Origin: Legionella rubrilucens
GTDB taxonomy: Bacteria; Pseudomonadota; Gammaproteobacteria; Legionellales; Legionellaceae
Reading direction: 5' to 3'
Assembly: GCF_001468125.1 (NCBI RefSeq)
Contig: NZ_LNYT01000005.1
Coordinates: 1 to 64,000 of the forward strand
Length of the DNA stretch: 64,000 bases
Shown here: one piece after another, positions 44,832 through 54,589 of the stretch
How the letters are laid out: every line of letters begins with the position of its first letter
Numbering within the stretch: the first letter of the stretch is position 1
Notes under the pieces: model-generated
Databases searched by the model: none
What the model was told of the DNA's origin: nothing
What the model saw: the letters and a program-made list of their open reading frames with translations, nothing else
Program-made: the position numbers and the translations under genes

Positions 44832-46223
44832 ATGAATGACTTGATTACCATGCTAGAAAAAATTTTCCCTTTGATCCCTTCGGATGAGCTTAAAAAACGG
44901 TACCGTCGCTTAAAAGCGGACACCTTCCTGATGCGGGCGGAAAAACTGGATTGCGCGCAGTCGGTTTTTGAGGACTTGCTGAGCAGTGTGCAAAAGCCAG
45001 ACGAGCTATCCCAAAAACGGTTTGAAGCCATTCTTTATGTCAAGGCTCAGATTTATACCCTTTTGATCAGTGACAAGGTCTTGATTGATTCCCTGCTGGA
45101 TAAGCTTGAAAAGGAGTGTGCTGACAATTTCAAGGCTTGCTCTATCAGCACGGAACAACTCCTGGAAAGGAAATTATGCCCTGCGTACTATCAGACTAAG
45201 CGCTTTACCTATACCCATGGTGAACGTGAACTGGAAGAGTACCTTTATTATCCCGTCATTTCACAGGAAATTTTAGACGTTGATTACCCCGAAACGATTT
45301 TAACCACTCCGCTGTTGGAACAACTGCAAAAAAATGGCATTAATTTTCATTCCAGAGTTCCGGGCCGGAAGCGTTTTCTTGAGAGCGATGGCTGGGTACG
45401 CTTTTTTGGTATTGTGTCCGATGCGTCCTCAAGCGCCATCTTGTCAAGAGGCCAGATTTTTATAGAGCCGCCCGAATTTCCTCATACGGTCAGCCGTTTG
45501 CACGGTCCTTTTGGCCATGCCCTGCAGGAATATTTAATTTCAAAATTGCTTGAGGGAAAGCATTTGGACATTCCCAACGAGTCCGACGTTGGCGAAATCA
45601 CTGAGCTTGACCTATTGAAAGCAGACGCCTGGCCGCTTAAGGGTGTAAAAAAAGGAGAATTTGCCACGTGTCTTTTTGATCTGATGCGTGAGCGTTTGCC
45701 AGAGAAGTTGCGCCGGTTTTGTGTCGTTCCTCATCAGGCGTTTGCTTTTACTGCCTCTGAGTTTATAACCCAGTACCTCCTGTTGAGCCCGTACCGTTTC
45801 CCCTGCCTGTCAAGCTTCATGTATTTCGTTTATGCAAAGGGAACAAAAACGTATTTTCAGAATGTACCCGGCTTTTCAAGCCTTGAGCCTGAAAAACAAC
45901 GGCTCATTATGAATAATTACTGTGATAATGTCGCGCTGGATATGGATGTGGGTGCCTTTATTAAAAAAAATCCAGATTATTTTCGATACAATAATGGCTC
46001 AAGCCAGGATCCCATTTTTCTTAAAGACGCATCAAAACCGTTTATTTACTCGTCCATGGATGATGATGCCCGCACCATTCGCGCCCGGAAAACCGCGGCG
46101 CAGGCGGGCATTGCTCCTGAAAGGAAGTACAGCGCAAAAGATCTGTACAGTGATTTGTTATTCTCAACTTCGCCACGGCTTACAAAAAAAGAAGATCGAG
46201 CCGACGGACCTAAACCATTCTAA
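44832..46223 (+). CDS. Unknown 463-residue protein
   Basis: Not recognised. No signal peptide or membrane segment. It is rich in Leu, Phe and Tyr, with blocks such as TPLLEQLQKNGINFHSRVPGR and RLHGPFGHALQEYLISKLLEGK. The very long upstream reading (from 44607) runs through the divergent MFS gene and is discarded. ATG 44832, or ATG 44820 four codons earlier, fits the promoter seen just upstream, giving an almost leaderless mRNA. It could be an effector or a lineage-specific cytosolic protein. queF follows 68 bases on. Confidence 0.65.
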   Translation: MNDLITMLEKIFPLIPSDELKKRYRRLKADTFLMRAEKLDCAQSVFEDLLSSVQKPDELSQKRFEAILYVKAQIYTLLISDKVLIDSLLDKLEKECADNFKACSISTEQLLERKLCPAYYQTKRFTYTHGERELEEYLYYPVISQEILDVDYPETILTTPLLEQLQKNGINFHSRVPGRKRFLESDGWVRFFGIVSDASSSAILSRGQIFIEPPEFPHTVSRLHGPFGHALQEYLISKLLEGKHLDIPNESDVGEITELDLLKADAWPLKGVKKGEFATCLFDLMRERLPEKLRRFCVVPHQAFAFTASEFITQYLLLSPYRFPCLSSFMYFVYAKGTKTYFQNVPGFSSLEPEKQRLIMNNYCDNVALDMDVGAFIKKNPDYFRYNNGSSQDPIFLKDASKPFIYSSMDDDARTIRARKTAAQAGIAPERKYSAKDLYSDLLFSTSPRLTKKEDRADGPKPF

Positions 46224-46291
46224 TGATCCGATATTGACCTTGACCGGAGGTGATCCATTACAATGCGTTTTCAATTCTGGAGTTAAGCAGT

Positions 46292-47146
46292 ATGAACCCT
46301 GTGAAGGAGCAATATAACCATGCGGCGGATGCGTCCGAGTTAGGCAGAAAATCAGACTACGACGCGTCTTATAATCCACTAAGGCTTTATCCAATCCCGC
46401 GTGCGGGCAAACGCCAGGAAATTGGAATTCATCCTGAGCAATTGCCGTTTTATGGTTTCGATTGCTGGAATCATTACGAGGTGTCCTGGTTGAATGAAAA
46501 GGGAAAACCCATTGTTGCTATGGCAGAAATCGATTATGATTGCCGCACGCCGATGTTGGTTGAATCCAAGTCACTGAAACTTTATTTTAATTCGTTCAAC
46601 AATACCCGGTTTAAATCCCTCGCTGAGGTAGTTAACACCATCAAAAACGATCTTGAACAACGTGTTCAGGGGGAAGTGAGAGTCGCTGTGCATCCGCTGG
46701 GTTCCGGTATGATTTTACCTCTTTATGAGCATTTTAATGGTGATTGCATTGATCATCTCGACGTGGAGTGCTCAACCTACACGGTCGAACCTTCCTTTTT
46801 GACGGCGACAGGCGAATGGGTTGAAGAAACCCTTTATTCCGATTTGTTAAAGTCCAATTGCCTGGTCACTAACCAGCCTGATTGGGGGAGCGTGCAGATT
46901 AGCTACAAAGGGAAAAAAATAAACCGTGAAGGGCTGTTGCAATACCTGGTTTCTTTTCGCAACCACAATGAGTTCCATGAGCAATGCATCGAACGGATTT
47001 TCATTGATATCATGCGGCAGTGTCAGCCTGATGAGCTGACCGTGTATGGCCGTTACACACGGCGGGGTGGTTTGGACATTAATCCTTACCGCAGTACGAA
47101 GCAACCGGTCCGTCAGGGACTGAATTTCAGGCTCCCGCGCCAGTAG
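46292..47146 (+). CDS. queF: NADPH-dependent preQ0 reductase QueF
   Basis: Reduces 7-cyano-7-deazaguanine (preQ0) to preQ1 in queuosine synthesis. Its 284 residues make the long two-domain (YqcD) type. ESKSLKLYFNSFNNTRF is the QueF signature, and SNCLVTNQPDWGS holds the catalytic Cys190. The C-terminal RYTRRGGLDINPYRS is conserved. The start is ATG 46292 with GGAG nine bases before; 46250 adds 14 unsupported residues. Confidence 0.96.
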   Translation: MNPVKEQYNHAADASELGRKSDYDASYNPLRLYPIPRAGKRQEIGIHPEQLPFYGFDCWNHYEVSWLNEKGKPIVAMAEIDYDCRTPMLVESKSLKLYFNSFNNTRFKSLAEVVNTIKNDLEQRVQGEVRVAVHPLGSGMILPLYEHFNGDCIDHLDVECSTYTVEPSFLTATGEWVEETLYSDLLKSNCLVTNQPDWGSVQISYKGKKINREGLLQYLVSFRNHNEFHEQCIERIFIDIMRQCQPDELTVYGRYTRRGGLDINPYRSTKQPVRQGLNFRLPRQ

Positions 47147-47190
47147 CGCTGGCAGGTGGTCTGTATCACAATAATGGAGTTCAGGCAGTA

Positions 47191-48459
47191 ATGAATCAGG
47201 AAAAAACATTAGTTTCCATGTTGCCCCTTTTTCTGGTGCTTTTTATTGACGGGATGGGGTTGGGATTATTATTTCCTATTCTTAATTCCATTTTGATTGA
47301 CCCCGCCGCTGGTTTTTTACCTTCAGGTACCAGCGAGGCCATGCGCGATTTCTATTATGGTTTAACCATTGGCATATTTATGATTTGCTGGTTTTTTGGT
47401 GCAGCCATCCTTGGTGATTTATCAGACAGTGTCGGTCGTAAGAAATCGTTGATGATTTGCCTGATTGGGGCTTTTCTCGGTTATCTTTTGTCAGCCATTG
47501 CAGTGGTTTTTCAAAATTACTGGGCTTTGCTTGCCGGGCGTATTATTGCTGGCTTCACGGCCGGCAGCCAGCCCATTGCCCAGGCGGCCATTGTCGATGT
47601 CAGCTCGGAGGAGCACAAGGCCCGCAACATTGGCTTAATTTTGCTGTCGGTTTCCTTAGGCTTTGTTTTTGGGCCTGTGTTTGGCGGAATTTTATCCGAT
47701 ACACGCATCGTCAGCTGGTTTAATTTTGCCACACCGCTTTATTTTGCTTCGTTGATTTCGCTGTTGAATGCGATTCTGCTGCAATTCACTTTTAAAGAAA
47801 CGTTTACGCGTGCACATGATAAAATCCGCATCCGCTGGCATCACGCCATTCATATTTTTATCTCGGCGTTTAAACACCCGGCCATTAATCGTTACTCGCT
47901 GGTGCTGCTGGTGATGATTTTTGGCTGGAGTAATTATTTCTCCTTTATTCCGCTTTACCTGCTGCAGACTTATCACTACAGCGCCATGCAAAATTCGTTT
48001 TTCCTGGCAGTCATGGGCTTAGGCTTCAGTATTGGCTGTGGCTACATTGTGGATTGGTGTACCCTGCGTTTTAATTATGATAAAACGGTGGTGGTCGGTT
48101 TATTAATTACTGCGGTGAATGTGCTGTTTGTTCTGTTCAGCCAGCAGCAATGGGTGGCCTGGGCCGCGACCTTTTTTATCGGCATCAGCCTGTCCGTCGC
48201 CTATTCTGTATTATTGACCATTTTTTCTAACCAGGTCACGGACAACGAACAGGGTTGGGTGATGGGCGTGACGGGGTCGATTATGGCCCTCTGCTTTGGT
48301 TTAACCTCCCTGTTCACCGGATTAATAGCGCAGGTGGGGGCTCAGTTGCCCATGATGCTGGCATTTGGCGGTTTAAGCGTGAGCGCCCTGATGCTGTGGT
48401 TTTTTAAACGACCCCATCATGCTCTGGAAAAAAAAGACAGATCCAATATTCACCTGTAA
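47191..48459 (+). CDS. MFS transporter (TetA/drug-efflux-like)
   Basis: A 12-segment carrier of 422 residues. FFGAAILGDLSDSVGRKKSLMICLIGAFLG is motif A of MFS drug/H+ antiporters. LAGRIIAGFTAGSQPIAQAAIVDVSS follows, with motif C-like GFVFGPVFGGIL. The substrate is unknown. GGAG lies before the ATG. It is followed by wrbA 22 bases on, on the same strand. Confidence 0.88.
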   Translation: MNQEKTLVSMLPLFLVLFIDGMGLGLLFPILNSILIDPAAGFLPSGTSEAMRDFYYGLTIGIFMICWFFGAAILGDLSDSVGRKKSLMICLIGAFLGYLLSAIAVVFQNYWALLAGRIIAGFTAGSQPIAQAAIVDVSSEEHKARNIGLILLSVSLGFVFGPVFGGILSDTRIVSWFNFATPLYFASLISLLNAILLQFTFKETFTRAHDKIRIRWHHAIHIFISAFKHPAINRYSLVLLVMIFGWSNYFSFIPLYLLQTYHYSAMQNSFFLAVMGLGFSIGCGYIVDWCTLRFNYDKTVVVGLLITAVNVLFVLFSQQQWVAWAATFFIGISLSVAYSVLLTIFSNQVTDNEQGWVMGVTGSIMALCFGLTSLFTGLIAQVGAQLPMMLAFGGLSVSALMLWFFKRPHHALEKKDRSNIHL

Positions 48460-48469
48460 ATCGATTTAA

Positions 48470-49084
<615 letters not shown>

Positions 49085-49198
49085 GTCCATCCTGAGCTTG
49101 TGTTACACTAATAAGGAATTAGTCCGATAAGAACAATACGTCTTGCAATTATCACTCAGTCTCAGTAAGGTCAGTTTTTTTTAGTAATTGGATATGCA

Positions 49199-49978
49199 GT
49201 GAAAGTTATCAGTTTTAATGCCAATGGTATTCGCGCCGCAGCCAGAAATGGTTTCTATGAGTGGTTGCTGACACAAGATGCGGATTTCGTCTGCCTCCAG
49301 GAAACAAAATCCCAGGTCTGTCAATTGCTGCCTGAGGAGCTGTACTACCCCCGCGATTATTATTGTGATTTCTATGATGCTGAAAAAAAAGGATACAGCG
49401 GCGTTGCCATTTTTTCCAAACACAGACCCGAGCGTGTCATTAAGGGGTTGGGATTTGATTATTGCGACAAAGAAGGGCGTTACATTCAATTTGATTACCC
49501 CAAATTGAGCGTCATTTCCCTGTACCTGCCCTCCGGAACCAGTGGCGATGGACGTCAGGAGGTAAAATACGATTTTCTCAAACGCTTTGCCGAGCACCTG
49601 CTTCGTCTCAAGGAAGAGGGTAGGGAGTTAATTATTTGCGGCGATTACAACATTGCCCATAAAAAAATTGACTTGAAAAACTGGCGCAGCAACCAGAAAA
49701 ATTCCGGTTTTTTGCCGGACGAGCGGGCATGGATGGACCAATTGTTTGGTGCGATGGGCTTTGTCGATGCGTTCCGTGTCCGCAATCAGGAAGAAGAACA
49801 GTACACCTGGTGGTCTTATCGCAGCCGTGCCTGGGAAAAAAATGTCGGGTGGAGAATCGATTACCAGGTCATTACCCCGGGTTTAACCGAGAGCGTGGAT
49901 ACCGTGTACATTCACCGTGAAGGCCGCTGGTCGGATCATGCGCCTTTGATTATCGATTACAAGGGGGATTGGTGCTAA
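49199..49978 (+). CDS. xthA: Exodeoxyribonuclease III-family nuclease (first copy)
   Basis: A 259-residue AP endonuclease/3'-5' exonuclease for base-excision repair. ISFNANGIR, LQETK (metal Glu), LYLPSGT, GDYNIAHKKIDLKN, WRIDYQ and SDHAPL are the family motifs. The start is GTG at 49199; no ATG in frame is better placed, and the ribosome site is weak. It overlaps the next gene, which is a second member of the same family, by 7-10 bases. Confidence 0.92.
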   Translation: MKVISFNANGIRAAARNGFYEWLLTQDADFVCLQETKSQVCQLLPEELYYPRDYYCDFYDAEKKGYSGVAIFSKHRPERVIKGLGFDYCDKEGRYIQFDYPKLSVISLYLPSGTSGDGRQEVKYDFLKRFAEHLLRLKEEGRELIICGDYNIAHKKIDLKNWRSNQKNSGFLPDERAWMDQLFGAMGFVDAFRVRNQEEEQYTWWSYRSRAWEKNVGWRIDYQVITPGLTESVDTVYIHREGRWSDHAPLIIDYKGDWC

Positions 49979-50742
49979 AGTTAGCCAGTTGGAATGTCAA
50001 TTCCTTAAAAATTCGTCTGGATCAGGTATTAGCCTGGCTTGATGCCACGCAAACGGATGTTTTAGCCCTACAGGAAACCAAGCTCATTGATGAACAATTT
50101 CCGGTCCAGTGCTTTACCGAGCGCGGCTTTGAGGTCGTGTATTCCGGTCAGAAAAGCTACAATGGGGTGGCTGTCATCAGTCGTTATCCCATGACTGAGA
50201 TTGCCCGGGATATTCCCGGACTCGATGATCCGCAGCGGCGTATTTTGGCGGTGACTGTCGCAGGGATACGCCTTATCAATCTGTATATACCCAATGGTTC
50301 GATGGTGAATTCCGAAAAATACCATTATAAATTATCCTGGTTAACCCGCGTAAAAGGCTACATTGAAGAACAATTGGCCCTGCATCCCAAACTGGCGGTG
50401 GTGGGCGATTTCAATATCGCCCCTGAAGACAGGGATGTGCATGATCCGGCCGAATGGGTGGGTTCTGTGTTAGTCAGTCCGCTGGAGCGGCAAGCCTTTT
50501 TTGACATGATTAACCTCGGTTTGACCGACAGCTTCCGTTTATTTGAACAGGAAGAAAAACTGTTCAGCTGGTGGGATTACCGCGCGGCCGGGTTTCGACG
50601 CAATCGCGGGTTACGTATTGATCACTTACTTTTAAGTCATGAATTGACCGCCTGCTGTCTTCGCTCTACCATTGATAAAGAGCCGCGTAAACATGAACGA
50701 CCTTCTGATCACGCGCCGGTGATGGTTGAACTTGACATCTGA
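49972..50742 (+). CDS. Exodeoxyribonuclease III-family nuclease (second copy)
   Basis: A 256-residue homologue of the preceding gene: ASWNVNSLKIR, LQETKLIDE, NLYIPNGS, GDFNIAPEDRDVHDP, GLRIDHLLLS and SDHAPVM. All catalytic motifs are kept, so both copies look active. The two share only modest identity and differ in the NIAPEDRD loop, so they may favour different damage. The start is GTG 49972 (AAGGGGG just before) or TTG 49969, inside the end of the first gene, suggesting coupled translation. Confidence 0.92.
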   Translation: MLKLASWNVNSLKIRLDQVLAWLDATQTDVLALQETKLIDEQFPVQCFTERGFEVVYSGQKSYNGVAVISRYPMTEIARDIPGLDDPQRRILAVTVAGIRLINLYIPNGSMVNSEKYHYKLSWLTRVKGYIEEQLALHPKLAVVGDFNIAPEDRDVHDPAEWVGSVLVSPLERQAFFDMINLGLTDSFRLFEQEEKLFSWWDYRAAGFRRNRGLRIDHLLLSHELTACCLRSTIDKEPRKHERPSDHAPVMVELDI

Positions 50743-50764
50743 TTCAGATTCATAAGGAAAAGAA

Positions 50765-51526
50765 ATGAGAATAATAAAAGGAATTAGTCTGGCCATGCTG
50801 CTGTCAACGTCTGCTTTCGCAGCCAATGAAACAGCCGCTCCCGTTGCGCCCGTGGATGATTCACTGCCCATTGCCAAGGTCACCACAGCATCAAAGCTGC
50901 TGCGTATTACCCCACGGCAAGCCTTGTTGCGATTGAAAGAGGGGAATCAGCGTTTCTTAAGCGGCAATCTGCAAAAGCGTGATTACCTGGCCCAGGCCAA
51001 AATGGCTTCTTACGGGCAATATCCCTGGGCTGTGGTGCTGAACTGCATGGATTCACGCAGTGTACCTGAGTTGTTTTTTGATCAGGGACTGGCTGATTTG
51101 TTTATTTTGCGTGTGGCTGGTAATGTGCTTAACGATGATATTTTAGGCAGCATGGAATTCGCCACCAAGGCTGTGGGCTCTCGTCTGATTGTCGTTCTGG
51201 GCCATACCTCCTGCGGCGCGGTGGTGGGTGCCTGCAAAGACGTTCATTTAGGTCATTTGGACAGCGTTTTGGATAAAATAAGTCCGCTGGTTGCCCCGAC
51301 CAAGAAGGAAACCCAATTGGATAGCTGCACGGATCCAACCTTAATTAATGCCATTGCTAAAAACAATGCATTACGGGTTGTTCAGCAAATTGTCCAGCGA
51401 AGTCCTATCATTAAAGAATTAATTGATAAGGGACAAGTCGGCATTGTTGCCGGTATTCACGACATTAAAACCGGTCAGGTCACTTTCTTTGAAGAAGGAC
51501 GCTTGTTGCCTGATCAAAAAAATTGA
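50765..51526 (+). CDS. Periplasmic beta-class carbonic anhydrase
   Basis: Interconverts CO2 and bicarbonate. A signal peptide (MRIIKGISLAMLLSTSAFA-A) is followed by a beta-CA domain with zinc motifs CMDSR and HTSCGA. Most beta-CAs are cytosolic; the export signal is a notable point and suggests periplasmic pH or CO2 handling in the vacuole. The 253-residue length is normal with the leader. AAGGAAAAG precedes the ATG. Confidence 0.93.
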   Translation: MRIIKGISLAMLLSTSAFAANETAAPVAPVDDSLPIAKVTTASKLLRITPRQALLRLKEGNQRFLSGNLQKRDYLAQAKMASYGQYPWAVVLNCMDSRSVPELFFDQGLADLFILRVAGNVLNDDILGSMEFATKAVGSRLIVVLGHTSCGAVVGACKDVHLGHLDSVLDKISPLVAPTKKETQLDSCTDPTLINAIAKNNALRVVQQIVQRSPIIKELIDKGQVGIVAGIHDIKTGQVTFFEEGRLLPDQKN

Positions 51527-51633
51527 TTTAAAAGGCCATTTCTGGTAACCTTGCCCGTCATTTACAAAAGAGTATGGTGCCCGGCAGGTGACCAGGTGGC
51601 GATATTCATTTTACAAACAGTGAGAGTGGTATT

Positions 51634-51840
51634 ATGCAAGCTTCAATACATCCAGAATACAAGACAATTAAAGTCAGCTGCAGTTGCGGCCATACTTTTG
51701 AAACCGGTTCAACGTTAGCGCAGGATCTGGCTATCGAGGTTTGTGCTGAATGCCATCCTTTTTATACCGGTAAGCAAAAGCTGGTTGATACAGGCGGACG
51801 TGTTCAGAAATTCCGTGATCGTTATAAAAAGAAAGATTAA
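51634..51840 (+). CDS. rpmE: 50S ribosomal protein L31 (zinc type)
   Basis: A 68-residue L31. The zinc-binding cysteines CSC near residue 16 and CAEC near residue 37 are all present, so it is the C+ form. [33 protein letters not shown] and FRDRY are standard. A C- paralogue used under zinc limitation would be expected elsewhere and is not in the window. Confidence 0.97.
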   Translation: MQASIHPEYKTIKVSCSCGHTFETGSTLAQDLAIEVCAECHPFYTGKQKLVDTGGRVQKFRDRYKKKD

Positions 51841-51856
51841 TTTCGCTGTTTAGCAA

Positions 51857-51865
51857 TGCTATAAT
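51857..51865 (+). promoter_or_regulatory. Extended -10 promoter directly after rpmE
   Basis: TGCTATAAT is a perfect extended -10, with TTAATT 17 bases upstream overlapping the rpmE stop. A start near 51872 would reach the terminator at 51893-51920 after about 49 bases. It may drive a tiny RNA, or maeB with partial read-through. Confidence 0.4.
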
Positions 51866-51892
51866 GGCATGATAATATTGATAAAAAATTCC

Positions 51893-51920
51893 AGGCGCAG
51901 TAACTATGCGCCTTTTTTTT
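51893..51920 (+). terminator. Intrinsic terminator after rpmE
   Basis: AGGCGCA and TGCGCCT form a 7-bp GC-rich stem with a 7-base loop and a run of eight T. It is a strong terminator 52 bases after the rpmE stop. Confidence 0.88.
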
Positions 51921-51985
51921 GCAAAATGACTATTCATGTTAATTTTTTTTCTATATGATTTTTCGCTGGATTTTGTGAGAAGAGA

Positions 51986-53239
51986 GTGAGCACCTTGGAT
52001 AAAGATGAGTTAAAGCAACGCGCCCTGCATTACCATGAGTTTCCTAAAGCAGGGAAACTCGCCGTCAATGTAACCAAGCCTACGAATTCCCAGGATGATT
52101 TATCCTTAGCTTATACTCCGGGTGTTGCTGAACCCGTGCTTGTCATTGCTGACAACCCCAACGATGCTTTTCGATACACCGGCAAAGGAAACTTAGTCGC
52201 CGTGATGACCAATGGAACGGCGGTCCTTGGGCTTGGGAATGTCGGACCCCTGGCGAGCAAGCCGGTCATGGAAGGAAAGGCCGTTCTTTTTAAACGGTTT
52301 GCTGACATCGATGTTTTTGACATCGAAATCGATGCGGATAATCCCCAAGCCTTTATTTCAACGGCCAAACGCATTGCCCCAACCTTTGGCGGCATTAATC
52401 TTGAAGACATTAAAGCACCGGAATGCTTTGAGATAGAACAGGCCCTGATTGAACAACTGGATATCCCTGTCTTTCATGACGATCAACACGGTACAGCCAT
52501 CGTGGTTGCCGCCGGTTTGCTTAACGCGCTGGATTTGAAAAAGAAAAAACTGTCTGACGTCCGTATTGTCTGCATTGGTGCCGGTGCCGCTGGTATTGCG
52601 TCCATGCGCTTGCTGGTTGCTTTGGGTGCTGACAAGGAAAACATGCTATTGCTGGACAGCAAAGGCGTCATTCACACGGGCCGGGAAGATCTTAATTCGT
52701 ATAAATTTGCTTTCGCACGTAAAACCGATCGCCGCACCCTGGCGGATGCGCTTGTGGACGCGGATGTGTTTATCGGTGTGGCCAAACCCGATTTATTAAA
52801 TGCGGATTTATTAAAATTAATGGCGCCTGATCCCGTCATTTTTGCTCTGTCTAATCCTGATCCGGAAATCAGACCGGAGATAGCTCACCGTTACCGTGAT
52901 GATTTAATTATCGCCACAGGACGCAGTGACTATCCCAATCAGGTGAACAATGTCTTGTGCTTTCCATACATCTTCAGGGGGGCGCTGGATGTACGTGCTA
53001 CGTGCATCAATCAGTCAATGCAGATTGCTGCTGTTGAAGCCATCCGTCAATTGGTTCTCGAACCAGTACCTCAAGTCGTTAAGGACAATTATCCCGGTGT
53101 GGAAAACTGGGATTTTGGACCTCACTACATCATCCCCAAGCCGATTGATCCCCGTTTGAAAAACAAAGTAGCCCAGGCGGTGGCCAAAGCTGCAATAGCA
53201 AGCGGCGTCAGTCGGATTGAGCGCGCACCGAATTATTGA
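51986..53239 (+). CDS. Malic enzyme, short MaeB type without phosphotransacetylase domain
   Basis: Decarboxylates malate to pyruvate with NAD(P). A 417-residue catalytic unit: LAYTPGVAEP, TNGTAVLGLGNVGPLASKPVMEGK, FGGINLEDI, HDDQHGTAI and the dinucleotide fold IGAGAAGIAS. The ~330-residue phosphotransacetylase-like tail of E. coli MaeB is absent, and the gene stops cleanly, so this is the stand-alone form. The start is GTG 51986; the ribosome site is weak. It leads into two MFS genes. Confidence 0.95.
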   Translation: MSTLDKDELKQRALHYHEFPKAGKLAVNVTKPTNSQDDLSLAYTPGVAEPVLVIADNPNDAFRYTGKGNLVAVMTNGTAVLGLGNVGPLASKPVMEGKAVLFKRFADIDVFDIEIDADNPQAFISTAKRIAPTFGGINLEDIKAPECFEIEQALIEQLDIPVFHDDQHGTAIVVAAGLLNALDLKKKKLSDVRIVCIGAGAAGIASMRLLVALGADKENMLLLDSKGVIHTGREDLNSYKFAFARKTDRRTLADALVDADVFIGVAKPDLLNADLLKLMAPDPVIFALSNPDPEIRPEIAHRYRDDLIIATGRSDYPNQVNNVLCFPYIFRGALDVRATCINQSMQIAAVEAIRQLVLEPVPQVVKDNYPGVENWDFGPHYIIPKPIDPRLKNKVAQAVAKAAIASGVSRIERAPNY

Positions 53240-53290
53240 AGCATTTATCCATTCTTGTGCTTAACCAGTGAGTAAGTTAAGGAGTCAGTT

Positions 53291-54589
53291 TTGCGTACTA
53301 TGAATGAAAAAAAATACATGGTCATGGCCTGGTTAATTTGTGGTCTTGGTGCTCTGTATTACAGCTATGAGTATTTATTAAGAATATCCCCCAGTGTGAT
53401 GGAACCTGCATTAAGGGAACATTTTAATCTGTCTGCAACCGGATTCGGGTTGTTATCCGCCTTTTATTATTACGCTTACGTTCCTTTGCAAATTCCCGTG
53501 GGCGTTCTGTTGGATCGCTACGGTCCCCGCCTGTTGCTGACGCTGGCCTGCATGGTTTGTGTCATCGGTACGTTTATTTTCTGCGGTACACAACTGTTCT
53601 GGGTAGCGGCAATTGGCCGTTTTCTTGTGGGTTTTGGATCCGCTTTCGCTTTTGTCGGCGTATTGAAACTGGCCACCATCTGGTTACCGGAAGACAAGCT
53701 GGCAATGGTGTCTGGTATGGCCTCCGCGCTAGGCACCATTGGTGCCATGCTTGGCGATAATTTATTGGGATACATGGTTATCAAACTCGGTTGGCGTGAA
53801 ACAGTAAACTACACCGCCATTTTTGGCATTGGTTTAATTTTTGTCCTTTGGTACGGTATCCGTGACAGGCATCGCAACCAGCGTCAAAGCGGTACGGTGG
53901 AAAATTTCCGTCAAAGCATGACCGATTTAGGCATCATCGCCCGCAACAAGCAAATCTGGATCAATGGCATGTATGGCTGCCTGGTTTACCTGCCGGCTAC
54001 GGTGTTTGCTGAACTCTGGGGCATTCCTTATTTAAAAAATGCACATGGGTTATCACTGGAAGCCGCTGATTTGGCGAATTCCCTGCTTTTCCTTGGTTTT
54101 ACGATTGGCGCACCGTTATTCGGATTGCTCTCGGATAAATTGAAACGGCGTAAATTACCGATGGTTATCGGTGCGGTGGGAGCGGCCATTGTTATGATGA
54201 TGGTTCTTTACATGCCAGGACTGACAGAGATTGGCATTGACGTACTGATGTTTGTGTTAGGCCTGCTTTACAGCGCGCAATGCATCGTATTTGCCGTAGG
54301 CCGTGAGTTAAGTCCCAATGAGGCGACGGGAACGGCCATTGCCATGACTAACATGATTGTCATGCTGGGCGCCATGTTCCTGCAGCCCCTGGTTGGCCGC
54401 TTACTGGATTTCAGTTTGTCAGTCCATACGCACGCTGCCGGTTTGGATGCTCTCTCCACGGATAAACTGGCGCAACTTTATACGGCCAGCGATTATCAAT
54501 TTGCATTATCCATTATTCCTTTAGGGATTGTGCTTGCCGCCATATTAACTTTCTTTTTAGATGAAACTCATGCAGACGCTAACCATTAA
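53291..54589 (+). CDS. MFS transporter (first of a tandem pair)
   Basis: A 432-residue 12-segment MFS carrier. SYEYLLRISPSVMEPALREHF and VLLDRYGPRLLLTLACMVCVIG give an N-terminal half like the phthalate/hexuronate or Pht-like carriers. The TTG start has AAGGAG six bases upstream. It overlaps the next gene by 29 bases. Substrate unknown; following malic enzyme, an organic acid or amino acid is possible. Confidence 0.85.
   Translation: MRTMNEKKYMVMAWLICGLGALYYSYEYLLRISPSVMEPALREHFNLSATGFGLLSAFYYYAYVPLQIPVGVLLDRYGPRLLLTLACMVCVIGTFIFCGTQLFWVAAIGRFLVGFGSAFAFVGVLKLATIWLPEDKLAMVSGMASALGTIGAMLGDNLLGYMVIKLGWRETVNYTAIFGIGLIFVLWYGIRDRHRNQRQSGTVENFRQSMTDLGIIARNKQIWINGMYGCLVYLPATVFAELWGIPYLKNAHGLSLEAADLANSLLFLGFTIGAPLFGLLSDKLKRRKLPMVIGAVGAAIVMMMVLYMPGLTEIGIDVLMFVLGLLYSAQCIVFAVGRELSPNEATGTAIAMTNMIVMLGAMFLQPLVGRLLDFSLSVHTHAAGLDALSTDKLAQLYTASDYQFALSIIPLGIVLAAILTFFLDETHADANH

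Noticed and set aside
51986-53239. Truncated malic enzyme pseudogene lacking the phosphotransacetylase domain
   Set aside because: The catalytic unit is complete and ends cleanly; stand-alone forms are common.
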